From assembly GCA_002070115.1 (NCBI GenBank), contig MWCO01000014.1:39165-103164 (forward strand): DNA of 64,000 nucleotides, in the 5' to 3' direction. Both the position numbers and the translations under genes were made by a program. Position 1 is the first letter of the stretch, and every line of letters begins with the position of its first letter. The DNA comes from Deltaproteobacteria bacterium ADurb.Bin207. Its GTDB lineage: Bacteria > Myxococcota_A > Polyangia > Polyangiales > Polyangiaceae. The notes under the pieces are model-generated. The model saw nothing but the letters and a program-made list of their open reading frames with translations, had not been told where the DNA came from and ran no database searches. Positions 53,106-64,000 of this stretch are shown here, in pieces.

Positions 53106-53417
53106 CTACGACTTGATCTCGACGTCGACTCCAGCCGAAAGGTCCAGCTTCATCAACGCATCGAGGGTTTGTTGAGTGGGATCGAGAATGTCGAGAAGAC
53201 GCTTATGCGTGCGGATCTCGAATTGCTCCCGGGATTTTTTATCCGCATGGGGGCTGCGCAATACGGTATAGCGCCGAATTTCGGTGGGCAAAGGAATGGG
53301 TCCTGCCACACGCGCACCCGTTCTTTTGGCCGTCTCCACAATGTCTGACGTCGACTTGTCGAGAAGCTGGTGATCGAATGCTCGAAGGCGGATCCGAATC
53401 TTCGTTGTATCAGCCAT
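53106..53417 (-). CDS. rpsJ: 30S ribosomal protein S10
   Basis: A 103-residue protein ([14 protein letters not shown] start, [19 protein letters not shown]), also NusE. It follows tuf by 10 bp, so the str and S10 operons are merged. Confidence 0.98.
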   Translation of the reverse strand: MADTTKIRIRLRAFDHQLLDKSTSDIVETAKRTGARVAGPIPLPTEIRRYTVLRSPHADKKSREQFEIRTHKRLLDILDPTQQTLDALMKLDLSAGVDVEIKS

Positions 53418-53427
53418 GGAACTATTC

Positions 53428-54618
<1,191 letters not shown>

Positions 54619-54643
54619 GACGATTCCTCTCTTGCCTGTCGCT

Positions 54644-56770
54644 CTACAGGGAGTATTCCCCTCGAATTTTTCTGATGATTTCGTCCTGTATATTCGCGGG
54701 CACGGGCGAATAATGCGAAAAATGCATGGTATGCGTCGCGCGCCCTTGGGTCTTGGACCGAAGATCGGTCGTATACTTGAACATGGTGGCCAGCGGAACC
54801 TGACAGTCGATAATTTGTAGGTTTCGCCGCTGAGACATGCCAGTCACGTTTCCGCGACGGGCGTTGAGATCGCCGATGACGTCGCCCAAGTAGTTGTCCG
54901 GAGTGACGACTTCGACATTCATGATGGGTTCCATGATGGCAACCCCAGCGGTTTTGCACGCAGCCTCGAGGGCAATGGAGGCGGCAACTTCATAAGCAGG
55001 TGGTGTCGAATCCACTTCATGATAGGTGGCGTCCACCGCCCGCGCTTTGATGTCCACAAGGGGAAAGCCGGCCAAAACGCCACGCGTAAGCGCGCCTTCC
55101 AAACCCTTTTCGATATGCGGAATGAAGTCTTTGGGCAGGTTGTCGACCGGAATCGCATTCTCGAAAACGAATCCTTTGCCCCGTTCCACAGGCTCGATCT
55201 CGAGCACCAAGTGCCCGAAAATATTGTGATTTCCTACGACCCGCTCGAACTTTCCCTCCGCTCGCCCCTTGCCCAAAATCGTTTCGCGATACGACACTTG
55301 CGGCTTGCCAACGTTGGCTTGCACATGGAACTCGCGCTTGAGACGATCCACCACGATCTCGAGATGAAGCTCTCCCATCCCTGAAATCATCGTCTGGCCA
55401 GTCTCTTCGTTCGTCGTCCAGCGAAACGATGGATCCTCCTGTTCGAGACGCTGCAATGAATCCATCAATCGATCCAAGTCGGCCTTGGTTCGCGCCTCGA
55501 TGGCGATTTGGATCACCGGATCCGGGAAGGTCATCTGTTCGAGGACAATCGTGTGCTTTTCATCGCAAAGCGTATCGCCCGTGCGGGTATCACGAAGCCC
55601 GACCGCCGCGTAAATATTTCCCGCGTTGCACTCTTTGATCTCCTCACGCTTGCACGCATGCATGCGTAAGATACGCACCAACCGCTCACGCTTGTTACGC
55701 GTTGGGTTGTACACCACCTTCCCCGCGGTCAAACGCCCCGAATACACACGGAAATACGTCAAATTACCGACATGAGGGTCAGTCGCCAACTTGAAGGCCA
55801 GCGCCGCAAAAGGCTCGTCGTCGGATGCCTTGCGCGTAAGCTTTTTCTTGCCGTCCTTGGATACTCCTTCGACCGGTGGGATATCCACCGGTGAAGGCAA
55901 GTAATTGACGACCGCATCAAGAAGCATCTGCACGCCTTTGTTGCGAAACGCCGAGCCGCAAAGCACCGGCACGAGTTTCCCCTCGAGCGTACCCTTGCGA
56001 ATCGCTTGATGAATCTGATGCGGAGTGACTTGATCGAGGCAGCCATCCAAGTACTTGGACATGATCGACTCGTCGAAGTCCGCACAGGCCTCCACCAACA
56101 CTTCGTGCATCTGCTCCGCAAGATTCTGATCGTCCTCGGGGATCGGTTCCCAGACGATATTTTGGCCCCGGCTCTCTTCGTCGAACCTGGCTGCCTTCAT
56201 CCGAATCAAGTCGATAATGCCTGCATGCGCATCGCCCGTACCAAGCGGAAGCTGAATCGCAACCGGATTGGCGGCAAGCCGCTCCCGGATCGACTGGATA
56301 CTAGCCTCGAAGTTCGCGCCAAGCTTATCCATCTTATTGAGGAAAGCGATGCGCGGGACGTCATACTTGTCAGCTTGACGCCACACGGTTTCTGACTGCG
56401 GTTCGACTCCGTTGGCCGCATCAAATACAGCAATCGCACCGTCAAGCACCCGAAGGCTACGCTCGACTTCAATGGTAAAGTCAACGTGTCCAGGCGTATC
56501 GATGATGTTGATGCGATGCTCAACGCCGTCGTTAGACCCTCCATCCGAAGGTTTCCAAAAACAGTTGGTGGCGGCCGACGTGATCGTGATGCCTCGCTCT
56601 TGCTCCTGCTCCATCCAGTCCATGGTGGCCGCGCCGTCGTGGACTTCCCCCATCTTATAATTGACGCCCGTGTAAAAAAGAATGCGCTCGGTCGTCGTCG
56701 TCTTGCCCGCATCGATGTGGGCCATGATGCCGATGTTGCGCGTTCTTTCTAAGCTGTATTCGCGAGTCAC
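54644..56770 (-). CDS. fusA: Elongation factor G
   Basis: A 708-residue translocation GTPase. G1 [14 protein letters not shown], switch [10 protein letters not shown]3 DTPGHVDF and G4 NKMD are all normal, unlike in EF-Tu. All five domains are present. The gap of 228 bp to rpsG (56771-56998) is long for this operon and shows no gene; an internal promoter there is possible but none is clear. Confidence 0.98.
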   Translation of the reverse strand: MTREYSLERTRNIGIMAHIDAGKTTTTERILFYTGVNYKMGEVHDGAATMDWMEQEQERGITITSAATNCFWKPSDGGSNDGVEHRINIIDTPGHVDFTIEVERSLRVLDGAIAVFDAANGVEPQSETVWRQADKYDVPRIAFLNKMDKLGANFEASIQSIRERLAANPVAIQLPLGTGDAHAGIIDLIRMKAARFDEESRGQNIVWEPIPEDDQNLAEQMHEVLVEACADFDESIMSKYLDGCLDQVTPHQIHQAIRKGTLEGKLVPVLCGSAFRNKGVQMLLDAVVNYLPSPVDIPPVEGVSKDGKKKLTRKASDDEPFAALAFKLATDPHVGNLTYFRVYSGRLTAGKVVYNPTRNKRERLVRILRMHACKREEIKECNAGNIYAAVGLRDTRTGDTLCDEKHTIVLEQMTFPDPVIQIAIEARTKADLDRLMDSLQRLEQEDPSFRWTTNEETGQTMISGMGELHLEIVVDRLKREFHVQANVGKPQVSYRETILGKGRAEGKFERVVGNHNIFGHLVLEIEPVERGKGFVFENAIPVDNLPKDFIPHIEKGLEGALTRGVLAGFPLVDIKARAVDATYHEVDSTPPAYEVAASIALEAACKTAGVAIMEPIMNVEVVTPDNYLGDVIGDLNARRGNVTGMSQRRNLQIIDCQVPLATMFKYTTDLRSKTQGRATHTMHFSHYSPVPANIQDEIIRKIRGEYSL

Positions 56771-56998
56771 GGGGGAGTCTCCTGGTTTTGAAGATACGAG
56801 GGTCTCGACACAGAAAACCCCCTCCAGCCCGTCGCTCTCCGCAGTGTGGAGAACCTATTTCGTGCCTGGAGAGGGTATCGAGGAACAACGCGAAGGCCGC
56901 GCCTGCGGCTTGCTTGTGACTCGATCCTATGTGAGAGGCGTCATCTCGTTTCCGTCTTCTCCGTCAATCGGCGTCTCCACCAGACAGGGATGAGACCA

Positions 56999-57469
56999 CT
57001 ACCATCGGTAGTGAGCGAAAGCCTTGTTGGCCTCGGCCATTTTATGGGTATCGTCACGTTTTTTGACAGAGTTTCCGCGCCCTTGGGAAGCGTCGACAAA
57101 CTCCGCCGCCAACCGTTCACGCATCGTTTTCTCGCCGCGCGACCGGGAATAGGCCACCAACCACCGCATCGCCAACGCCACACGACGCTCCGGGCGAACC
57201 TCGACCGGAACCTGGTACGTGGCACCACCGACACGACGGCTCTTGACCTCGATTTTCGGTTTTACGTTATCCAGCGCCTTGCGAAAAACCTCCACCGGAT
57301 CGTCCTTGAAACGCTCTTGGATGATGTCGAATGCGCCGTAAATAATGTTTTCCGCAATCGCCTTCTTCCCGTCTTCCATGAGCGAGATCGTGAACTTGGC
57401 CACGAGCTTGTCCTTGTATTTCGGGTCCGGCGTGATGCGGCGTTTCGGAACCTCTCGTCGTCGAGGCAT
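56999..57469 (-). CDS. rpsG: 30S ribosomal protein S7
   Basis: A 156-residue primary assembly protein of the 30S head ([20 protein letters not shown] start, [16 protein letters not shown] in the middle). It follows rpsL by 14 bp. Normal length. Confidence 0.98.
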   Translation of the reverse strand: MPRRREVPKRRITPDPKYKDKLVAKFTISLMEDGKKAIAENIIYGAFDIIQERFKDDPVEVFRKALDNVKPKIEVKSRRVGGATYQVPVEVRPERRVALAMRWLVAYSRSRGEKTMRERLAAEFVDASQGRGNSVKKRDDTHKMAEANKAFAHYRW

Positions 57470-57483
57470 GACTACTTACCCTC

Positions 57484-57882
57484 TCACGATTTCGGGCGCT
57501 TCACGCCGTACTTGGAACGCTTGCAGTTTCGGTTTGCCTTGTTGGTGGACGACGGTCCCGCGGCACCGGCGGCATCGAGCGTCCCGCGAATCACGTGGTA
57601 GCGCACACCAGGCAGATCCTTCACACGACCGCCTCGAATCAACACCACCGAGTGTTCTTGTAAGTTATGCCCTTCCCCAGGAATATAACTCGTGACTTCG
57701 ATCCCATTGGTCAATCGAACACGGCATACCTTGCGAAGAGCTGAGTTCGGCTTCTTGGGGGTCGTTGTATATACACGGACGCATACACCCCGACGCTGCG
57801 GGCACGACTGCAAAGCCGGCGCCGTCGTCTTGGCTTGAGGCATCCTACGTCCTGATCGGATCAACTGATTGATGGTCGGCAT
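57484..57882 (-). CDS. rpsL: 30S ribosomal protein S12
   Basis: A 132-residue protein of the decoding centre. [13 protein letters not shown] and [13 protein letters not shown] have the residues of streptomycin-sensitive S12, including the Asp that is methylthiolated in some bacteria. The C-terminal tail is a few residues longer than in E. coli. The frame is open upstream to 58029, but MPTINQLIR is the standard start. Confidence 0.98.
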   Translation of the reverse strand: MPTINQLIRSGRRMPQAKTTAPALQSCPQRRGVCVRVYTTTPKKPNSALRKVCRVRLTNGIEVTSYIPGEGHNLQEHSVVLIRGGRVKDLPGVRYHVIRGTLDAAGAAGPSSTNKANRNCKRSKYGVKRPKS

Positions 57883-57906
57883 GGAACTGGCTATCGTTAG
57901 GTAATC

Positions 57907-57928
57907 CCGACGCGCAAAAATACGTCGG
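57907..57928 (-). promoter_or_regulatory. Leader hairpin of the str operon
   Basis: CCGACG and CGTCGG form a 6-bp stem with a 10-base AT-rich loop, between the predicted promoter and rpsL. It may be a feedback or stability element. Low certainty. Confidence 0.3.
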
Positions 57929-57944
57929 CCCAAAAGGGAAGCGC

Positions 57945-57972
57945 AAAATAGCGATATTTGCCGATGTGTCAA
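57945..57972 (-). promoter_or_regulatory. Sigma70-type promoter of the str/S10 operon
   Basis: On the minus strand TTGACA (57967-57972) and TATTTT (57945-57950) are separated by 16 bases, ending 62 bases upstream of the rpsL ATG. The -35 is perfect and the -10 matches at four of six. The divergent response regulator gene must use another promoter in 57973-58096. Confidence 0.65.
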
Positions 57973-58096
57973 GCGAAAGATCATTGCCCCTCCCCCCTCT
58001 TCACTTTCGTCGTTTGAATACATCCACACACTTGTTTCACGCCCCTTTGGTTCATATCGACCACAACCTCCTAATTTTTCGTGATAATTCGCCCGA

Positions 58097-58783
58097 ATGA
58101 CCCCTCGTCACCGATTGCTGCTCGTCGACGATGACGTCGTCTTTTGTCGCAGTCTCGCCCGAAGCCTGACTCATCACGGCTTCGATGTGCTCATCGCCAA
58201 TACCGCCGCCGAAGCACTGGCGTCCCTGCGGAACCATCCCATCGACATCATCCTGTTGGATTGGATCCTGCCCGATCACGACGGCGTGGCTCTGCTGCAA
58301 GACTTCCGGGAAAGAGGGATCATTGCCCCCGTCATCATGCTCAGCGCCGAGCAATCCGTCCCAGGTCGCGTTCGCGCCCTGAACCGCGGCGCCGATGATT
58401 TCATCTCCAAACCTTTCGAGGTCGAAGAAGTCATCGCCCGCGTCCACGCAAACTTGCGAAGACAAACCACGCTCTACCATGTCACACGGGTAGGCCGCGT
58501 CTCCGTCGATGCTTGGAAACAGGAAGCCATGGTCGATGGGCAACGGGTGGACCTCACACCTCTCGAGTTTTCCTTGCTCTCTTATCTGATGCGAAGTGCC
58601 GGAGAGACGAAATCCAAACAGCAAATCTTAGAAACCGTGTGGGGAGATAAAGGCGCCGAGGGCTCTCTGCGGGCTCTCGATCTTCAACTGCTTCGATTGC
58701 GAAGAAAACTCGGAACCGCCGCCAGCCAAATCGAAACCGTGCGCGGTTCGGGTATCCGTTTCATCGATGGCAACGATGCCTAA
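58097..58783 (+). CDS. OmpR/PhoB-type response regulator
   Basis: A 228-residue protein. The receiver domain (about 4-118) has the acid pair DDD (11-13), Asp55 in LLDWILP as phosphate acceptor, and Lys in ISKPFE. The C-terminal winged helix (about 130-225) binds DNA. No histidine kinase is adjacent, so it is an orphan here. Its 3' end overlaps the convergent MYXO-CTERM gene by 23 bp. Confidence 0.93.
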   Translation: MTPRHRLLLVDDDVVFCRSLARSLTHHGFDVLIANTAAEALASLRNHPIDIILLDWILPDHDGVALLQDFRERGIIAPVIMLSAEQSVPGRVRALNRGADDFISKPFEVEEVIARVHANLRRQTTLYHVTRVGRVSVDAWKQEAMVDGQRVDLTPLEFSLLSYLMRSAGETKSKQQILETVWGDKGAEGSLRALDLQLLRLRRKLGTAASQIETVRGSGIRFIDGNDA

Positions 58784-59945
58784 AACGCCAAATTCCCAAA
58801 CCCAGTAGCCACAGACTCACCCAAACCACACCCGTGGGTGCCGCACGCCCGACCATGGAACAAGAACACCCATCGGAATCGTCGGTCGTAGACGATTCCG
58901 CGTTGGTGGTGTCCGCTCCACTGTCTGTTGCTGAATCACTCGCTGATTCTACGACAGCATCCGAAGCCGTATCCGCGCCAGCATCGCTGTCTATTTCTGG
59001 TGGCACGTCGCTCGAAACGTCTGGCTCGACGTCGAAAGACACATCACCCGCATCCTCGTTGCCCGCATCCTCTTTGCCCGCATCCTCGTTGCCCGCATCC
59101 GCATCGTCACAGGACAACGAAATCGTAATCCCAGGAGTCTCGAGCAGCGTGTTCGAGCCCGGGATCCAAGCGCGCATGGTGACTTGATGACTCCCCGGTT
59201 TCAGCGGCTCCACAGCCGGATAAGAGAATGGCGGGACGTCGCAAATCGCAAACGCAAGGTCTTGACCTCGTCCTTCCCAACTCGACCCAATGATCGGCTC
59301 ACGAGCAAGAAAATGGCTTGGCTTCCAGGGTTTGCCATCGATCCGTGTCTCAAACGCAAATACGTCTTTCCATGGCATCGCCTCCGAAGCGTATTGCAAC
59401 GAAATCCTCACGATGGCTGCCTCGACGGTCGAGAAGCATGAACCGGAGGCATCTGCCAACGTCAAAGGTCCAATTTCCTGAGGCGTGGCCACCAATGTCC
59501 CGAGAACTGTAGGAAAATCAGCGGGTTGCGTTGTTTCGAATTCCGCCGACGTGGCCGTCTCATCGAGCAGTCCCGTATCGTTTGGGCAATAGCTGACGCC
59601 ACGTACACGAATCGTGCGCCCCGCGGGCATGGGATCTTTCGGCACGAGAAACAAACCACCAAAAGCAGGACCTGGTTCACTATGAACCGGCAGCAATTCC
59701 TCGTTCCCTTGATCGACGAGCATGAGATCGAAACTCCCCCCATGGATTGGTAGGGCCGTATCGGGAGTGCCGTTGGGACGATCGGGCCACCACCAAATCG
59801 CGGGCGTGTTTGCGGGAATGACTGCCCCTTGCGCCGGTAGAAACTGGCCTCCCACACACATTTGTGGCGCGCAAGCATCGCTTGGACGCGAGGAAAAGAC
59901 TGCCGTGCCGATCAAACAGACAACCAGAAGCGAGCGAGCGTTCAT
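58761..59945 (-). CDS. Secreted protein with acidic linker and MYXO-CTERM tail
   Basis: A 394-residue exported protein. A signal peptide (about 1-24, ending near SDACAPQ) is followed by two beta-rich modules (about 25-270) with Cys pairs, then a repetitive Asp/Ala/Glu/Ser-rich linker (about 278-360, NEDAG units) and the C-terminal GCSC, one helix and an Arg-rich end (RFRHRCHR). This is the MYXO-CTERM surface-anchoring signal. No enzymatic motif is visible. The family (DACAPQMCVGG start) seems Myxococcota-specific; function unknown. Confidence 0.8.
   Translation of the reverse strand: MNARSLLVVCLIGTAVFSSRPSDACAPQMCVGGQFLPAQGAVIPANTPAIWWWPDRPNGTPDTALPIHGGSFDLMLVDQGNEELLPVHSEPGPAFGGLFLVPKDPMPAGRTIRVRGVSYCPNDTGLLDETATSAEFETTQPADFPTVLGTLVATPQEIGPLTLADASGSCFSTVEAAIVRISLQYASEAMPWKDVFAFETRIDGKPWKPSHFLAREPIIGSSWEGRGQDLAFAICDVPPFSYPAVEPLKPGSHQVTMRAWIPGSNTLLETPGITISLSCDDADAGNEDAGKEDAGNEDAGDVSFDVEPDVSSDVPPEIDSDAGADTASDAVVESASDSATDSGADTTNAESSTTDDSDGCSCSMVGRAAPTGVVWVSLWLLGLGIWRFRHRCHR
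59047..59106 (-). repeat. Four 15-bp tandem repeats in the acidic linker
   Basis: Four units of the CCCGCATCCTCGTTG type (plus strand) in a row, coding for repeated (N/K)EDAG pentapeptides in the MYXO-CTERM protein. The first three are almost identical and the fourth is diverged. They may slip and vary in number. Confidence 0.85.
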
Positions 59946-60093
59946 GAGACAGAAGGTTACCGCGAATCAGGATGCCTTCGAGAACTCCATTTCATTTCGA
60001 TGAGGGCTGTCGAACAAAATTAATCAACGTATTCGCGGTGTTACCACCGACTCGCCCCTGGGGAACGCGGTCCTTTTCGGCCTAAACGAAACC

Positions 60094-63087
60094 ATGGATC
60101 CCATAACCCGGTTGTTCGCTATGGTGTCTTTCGTGCCGCTCGACCGTATCCAACGCCTGATATCGTTTTTCGCGGCGCTCGTATGCCTGCTGTTCGTCGC
60201 CACCTTACGCGATGACTCGCAATTGTTTCTCGTCGTGCAAACACTTCGCACGGCGGCGGTCCCGCAAAACGTCGGGCCGACAGATGGAAAACTGCTCGTT
60301 CGGGTGGTGGATCCGAATCGGGCTCCCATGCCGAATGCTCGCGTGACCGTGCTGCTCATTCGAGATGATATCGCCTATCTCGCTGGTTTTCGTGTGACCG
60401 ATCCGCAAGGAGCGGTGTCTTTCGAAGGTCTTGCTCATGGCATCCTTTGGATTTTGGCGGAGGCAGATGAACGGGCACGCGCTTCGAGTCAACTGGTGAT
60501 GACCTCGGAACCCAAGGAAATCACGATGCATCTTGGCCCTTCTCATGCGCTTACGATCGAGGTCGTCGACGATGACGATGCGCCCATTGCCAATGCGGAG
60601 ATCACGCTAGCTTGCTCCGATCCTCTTCCTTTCGTTGCAAATACAGATGATACGGGCCACGTCACGATTCGCCGTCTCTGCCCGCCGCCCTACGTGTTGA
60701 AAGCAACCGCACCTGGCTTTGAATCCACGTCGCGAACGAATGTGATGCCGAATTCCCCGGCGACCCGTGTTTCCTTACGAAAGCTTGGTTGGATCGAAGT
60801 CAATGTGATCGATCGGAACAAGAAGCCCGCGCCGTTATCCACGATCTTCGTGGCGGGTCCAGCGATTTGGCCGGCGCGACAAGTCCAAAGCGATGCTTCT
60901 GGCTATAGCAAAATCAGTGCGCTTCCCGCTGGCGCTTACGATCTTCGCGCTACGCGCCAAAGCCTTGTTTCTCCCATTTCCACGGGCATCATGGTCGAAC
61001 GCGGCAAAGGAACACCCGTAACGCTCACGCTCGATGAAGGCCGCATGGTCACCGTATCGGTCACAGGCGGCTTGGCCGACGACGCTCCCGCTGTCGCCAG
61101 CGCAAACGTCGTACTCGTGGAGGGAGGATTGTCTTCGTTCCCATTGCAAGGTCGCACGGGCCTCGACGGGACCGTTCAGCTTGGACCTTTTCCTCCGGTG
61201 CCTCTCAGTGCTTCTGCACGAGCGGAAGGATTCGTCAGTCCGGGTGTCGTATTGGTCGGGGCCAACGATACGCAAGTGCGTATCGCTTTGCTGAAAGCAG
61301 GGAAACTAACCGGAGAAGTCGTGGATAATCGCGGATTTCCCGTGCCGGGCTGCTCGATCGAAGTCATCGGCACCGACTTGGCCGGCTTGCCCATCGCCGA
61401 AACCCCCGCCGCGATGGCGTTTCGTCGCGCCCATTTCGCATGGGCCATCCACGGCCCTCCCACGTTGATTCCAGCAGGGGAACTCGGCGTCATGCCCGGA
61501 CCCATTCCCCCGATCCCAAGAGGCGATATCAGCTTGGATTCCCGCCTTCCTTCGTTCGAGGAGAACCGCGATTCGCAGCAACTCACCCCCTGGGTCACAG
61601 ATGGTCACGGACGCTTTTCCGTGTCACCGGTTCCGCCAGGACGCATCAGCGCCATCGTGCGTCATCCGGCCCATGTCGAAGCCATTTCGGAAGCCGTGAC
61701 GCTTGCGCCAGGAGGTACCGCTCACGTTCGTGTCGTCCTTCATCTTGGAGGCACCCTCGAAGGGGTCGTGCTCGACGATCGCCGCTTCCCCATCTCTGGC
61801 GCATGGGTTCGTGTCACCGCAAAAGAAGGTTCGTCCGAGCGCACTTCCATGACCGCCATGGATGGTTCTTTTGCGTTCACCGCGGTGGCACCCGTCGTCA
61901 TCGTAACGGCATCGCGCCCTGAATCTCCCGACAAGGTGGCTTATCAAGAAACGCTATCGGTGGCGGCCGAAGAGCGAAAACAGGTGGAAATCGTTCTGGC
62001 GCGCGAAAGGCCAGCCATGACCGTCCGCGTGACCGACGACCGTGGTTATCCTATCGATCGAGTTCATATCCGCGCGGTATCCCTCACGACGGATGTGTCG
62101 CTGCGTCGCACATCGTTCAGCGACAGCAAAGGCAATGCAATCATCGAGGAAGCCGCGGGAATTCGACTTCGGCTCGAGGTATCCGCAAACGGATACGGGA
62201 CACACGTCGAGACCTTCGATACCTCACCCGAGATGGTGGAGGTCAGGCTCGATCGAGGATTGCGCGTGCAAGGCGAGGTGACGTCGAGAGCAGGGCGAGA
62301 CCGGGTTCAAGGCGCCACGATTACAGCTTATCTTCCCACGGGAACCCGACAGGTGACGACCAACGAAAACGGGATGTTCCGTCTCGACGATCTGTCATCA
62401 GGGCCGTTACGGATCCGGGTGGATCATGAAAGCTATGTATCGCTGGATAAAACTTTTGAGGTGAATACTCCGAGTGATGTGGAGCGACCGGTTCAACTCG
62501 AGCCGATGGCGTTGGAATTGGCGGGAATCGTGGAAGGCGAGGTGGTGGATGACCGTGGCAATCCCGTGGCTGGAGCGCGGGTGTCGAAAGACCAGGTGCC
62601 GGAATATTTGCCTGTGGGACCGCTTCCCCCAGGAGTGGTGGTCACCGATGAGAAAGGGAAATTTCGTTTGGGTGGGCTTGCGGAGGGTGAGATAACGTTG
62701 GAAGCGTTTGCTCCTGGAATTGGCCGGGGTAAGGAAGAACGCATTGCCGTTCGCAAGGAGCGAACGACCACGAGAGTGCGAATCCGTCTCGACCCTACCC
62801 GAAGCAAAGCAGGGCCTGCGATCGTGGCCGGTGTAGCAGTGACCTTAGCGCCTTCCACGGTTGGCCCAGGGGCTCTCGTCACGGGGGTAGCAAGCGGAAG
62901 CGAGGCCGATCGCGCGGGTATTCGGATCGGGGACTATATCGAACGGATCGATGGGGTCGTACCCGACGACGAGCGGGATGCCATGCAACGATTGCGTGGA
63001 CCGGAGCGGCAAGATGTGATTGTGGATATTCAACGTGAAAACAAGCATTTGACGATCCGCCTCCCCAGGGAGCGTGCAAGACAATAA
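60094..63087 (+). CDS. Large envelope protein with carboxypeptidase-regulatory-like repeats and PDZ domain
   Basis: A 997-residue protein. One N-terminal signal/anchor helix (about 23-41) is followed by eight or so beta-sandwich modules of the carboxypeptidase-regulatory-like type, with the repeated V(V/L)DDRGxPVxGAxV pattern (for example near residues 410, 555 and 815), then a PDZ domain (about 915-990; SGSEADRAGIRIGDYIERIDG). It is likely anchored in the inner membrane and reaches into the periplasm, where PDZ binds peptide tails. No catalytic residues are seen. The ATG at 60094 lacks a ribosome binding site; ATG 60121 is an alternative. Function unknown. Confidence 0.75.
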   Translation: MDPITRLFAMVSFVPLDRIQRLISFFAALVCLLFVATLRDDSQLFLVVQTLRTAAVPQNVGPTDGKLLVRVVDPNRAPMPNARVTVLLIRDDIAYLAGFRVTDPQGAVSFEGLAHGILWILAEADERARASSQLVMTSEPKEITMHLGPSHALTIEVVDDDDAPIANAEITLACSDPLPFVANTDDTGHVTIRRLCPPPYVLKATAPGFESTSRTNVMPNSPATRVSLRKLGWIEVNVIDRNKKPAPLSTIFVAGPAIWPARQVQSDASGYSKISALPAGAYDLRATRQSLVSPISTGIMVERGKGTPVTLTLDEGRMVTVSVTGGLADDAPAVASANVVLVEGGLSSFPLQGRTGLDGTVQLGPFPPVPLSASARAEGFVSPGVVLVGANDTQVRIALLKAGKLTGEVVDNRGFPVPGCSIEVIGTDLAGLPIAETPAAMAFRRAHFAWAIHGPPTLIPAGELGVMPGPIPPIPRGDISLDSRLPSFEENRDSQQLTPWVTDGHGRFSVSPVPPGRISAIVRHPAHVEAISEAVTLAPGGTAHVRVVLHLGGTLEGVVLDDRRFPISGAWVRVTAKEGSSERTSMTAMDGSFAFTAVAPVVIVTASRPESPDKVAYQETLSVAAEERKQVEIVLARERPAMTVRVTDDRGYPIDRVHIRAVSLTTDVSLRRTSFSDSKGNAIIEEAAGIRLRLEVSANGYGTHVETFDTSPEMVEVRLDRGLRVQGEVTSRAGRDRVQGATITAYLPTGTRQVTTNENGMFRLDDLSSGPLRIRVDHESYVSLDKTFEVNTPSDVERPVQLEPMALELAGIVEGEVVDDRGNPVAGARVSKDQVPEYLPVGPLPPGVVVTDEKGKFRLGGLAEGEITLEAFAPGIGRGKEERIAVRKERTTTRVRIRLDPTRSKAGPAIVAGVAVTLAPSTVGPGALVTGVASGSEADRAGIRIGDYIERIDGVVPDDERDAMQRLRGPERQDVIVDIQRENKHLTIRLPRERARQ

Positions 63088-63139
63088 CCACGACCCATGG
63101 CCGATCTTTCGTCCGACAAGATGCACGATGCTTGTTTTC

Positions 63140-63988
63140 TCAGGTTGAGCCCAGTTGTGGGTCTGGAGCGCGCGCATGAGGCAACGCTGGGCTCGAGGTG
63201 TACCCCTGGCTGTCGAGGCTCTTCGTGATCGCCTGCTCCTCAGTAATCTTGTGGTTGCGACGGCCCGTGTGGAAAGTCCCGAGCAAGTCAAGAATCACGA
63301 TTTGCACCGATGAAAAGAAGATCAAACCGATGACGACAGGAGCCATGCCCCCACGGAAAGAATCCCAATCAATGAGCTTGTATATCAGGTAGCCAAACCC
63401 AGCGAGTGCGCTGAGCATGGCGACGACAAACCCCGTACACGAGGTCAAACATAGTTTTTGAATTGCATACATGAGCGGCGCTTCTTTCGAGCCTTTTTTT
63501 ACGGCTGCGACAATGCGGTAGCCGTTATCCCGTTCGCGGATGAAGTCTGCGATGAGTTCCGGGGGGCTTGAAGGTCGGCGCATTGGCAGGCGATGGCGTC
63601 GCCTTGAACTTGGAACAAGGCGTGCGGGGGGGAGCGGGTGATACGGAAATTGCGTGTATTGGCGATGACTTTGATGCGATGGTCGGTAGTGGACGGTTCT
63701 TTCAGGACTTTTTACGGTGCGGTCTGTGGAGGCGTTATCGATGAAGATGCGCTCCCAGCGGTAGGTGGGGCCGAGGCTTTCGAGGGTTTCGACGGTTCTT
63801 TGGTGAAGGGTTCGGATATTGTATTCTTCGTTGAAGCATGGGGTGACGATGCTGATGAGTTTCGTTGTCACGGGGCGTAGGGCTGAGCCATCCCCTCCTA
63901 TTATCCCGAGTATTTCCCTCGTTAAACGATGTTCCTGAAGAACCTCGGCATAAGCCGTAACCAACCGCTCGAGTCGTTCCTCTTTCAT
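63140..63988 (-). pseudogene. Decayed family 2 glycosyltransferase (DPM1/undecaprenyl-phosphate sugar transferase type)
   Basis: The start (LISIVTPCFNEEYNIRTLH, then IFIDNASTDRTVK) and the end (PPELIADFIRERDNGYRIV, then two C-terminal membrane helices) belong to the GtrB/ArnC-like family. Between them the frame reads 49 residues of nonsense. A +1 indel in the T run at 63709-63713 and a -1 indel in the G run at 63561-63566 restore KVIANTRNF and GDAIACQCADLQAP in the other frame. In addition the part between KKGSKE and PLMYAIQKL lacks about 100 residues of the family core. Homopolymer sequencing errors could explain the indels but not the deletion. Confidence 0.6.
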
Positions 63989-64000
63989 GTTCGGTATCGC

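Overview
The window is a chromosomal segment of a Gram-negative bacterium of the Myxococcota (former Deltaproteobacteria), probably near the Polyangia. The reasons are secreted proteins with Cys-TM-Arg 'MYXO-CTERM' tails (47699-49972, 58761-59945), a Ser/Thr kinase with PEGA domains, MopE-like CNGxDDDCDG motifs, many short lipoproteins, and an EF-Tu with an R-D-E-S-K-T-I-T-I type switch I. This placement is inference; there is no rRNA gene in the window.

Layout. 1-3424: end of a secreted Ig-like protein and a voltage-sensor ion channel split into two overlapping genes. 3655-17914 (minus strand): the information-processing block, read from a promoter at 17914 as tRNA-Thr(TGT), tRNA-Tyr, tRNA-Gly, tRNA-Thr(GGT), tuf, rpmG, tRNA-Trp, secE, nusG, rplK, rplA, rplJ, rplL, rpoB, rpoC. 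This is close to the E. coli thrU-tufB / secE-rpoC order. 18098-24539: a radical SAM/SPASM protein, envelope lipoproteins and the PEGA kinase. 24586-28741: nucleotide-sugar genes (rmlD-like, CapD/WbpM-like, DegT-like). 28763-30727: a pseudokinase fused across a membrane helix to a DsbA-like domain. 30840-34365: tetrapyrrole genes ccsA-like/hemA/hemC. 34542-36762: a CNNM/CorC-type transporter and a TrmB-like regulator. 36866-45056: half of complex I, nuoI-J-K-L-M-N. 45020-50832: an rRNA/tRNA methyltransferase, gpmI, a CDGSH protein, and a secreted M23/FG-GAP protein with a lipoprotein. 51010-57972 (minus): a merged str/S10 operon rpsL-rpsG-fusA-tuf-rpsJ-rplD-rplW-rplB-rpsS. 58097-63988: an orphan response regulator, two secreted proteins and a decayed glycosyltransferase.

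The most striking observations concern complex I. NuoL carries an insertion of about 130-150 residues containing a PEGA-like domain in the loop between TM6 and TM7. NuoM begins with a signal peptide and an extra beta-rich (ASH/HYDIN-like) domain of about 170 residues. By known NuoL/NuoM topology both additions face the periplasm, so two proton-pumping subunits of one complex appear to bear extra periplasmic domains. Other notable points are: both EF-Tu copies have Ser in place of Asp in G1 and Met in place of Lys in the G4 NKxD motif; rplC is missing and the S10 operon stops after rpsS; and the pseudokinase fusion has CPHS in place of CPHC.
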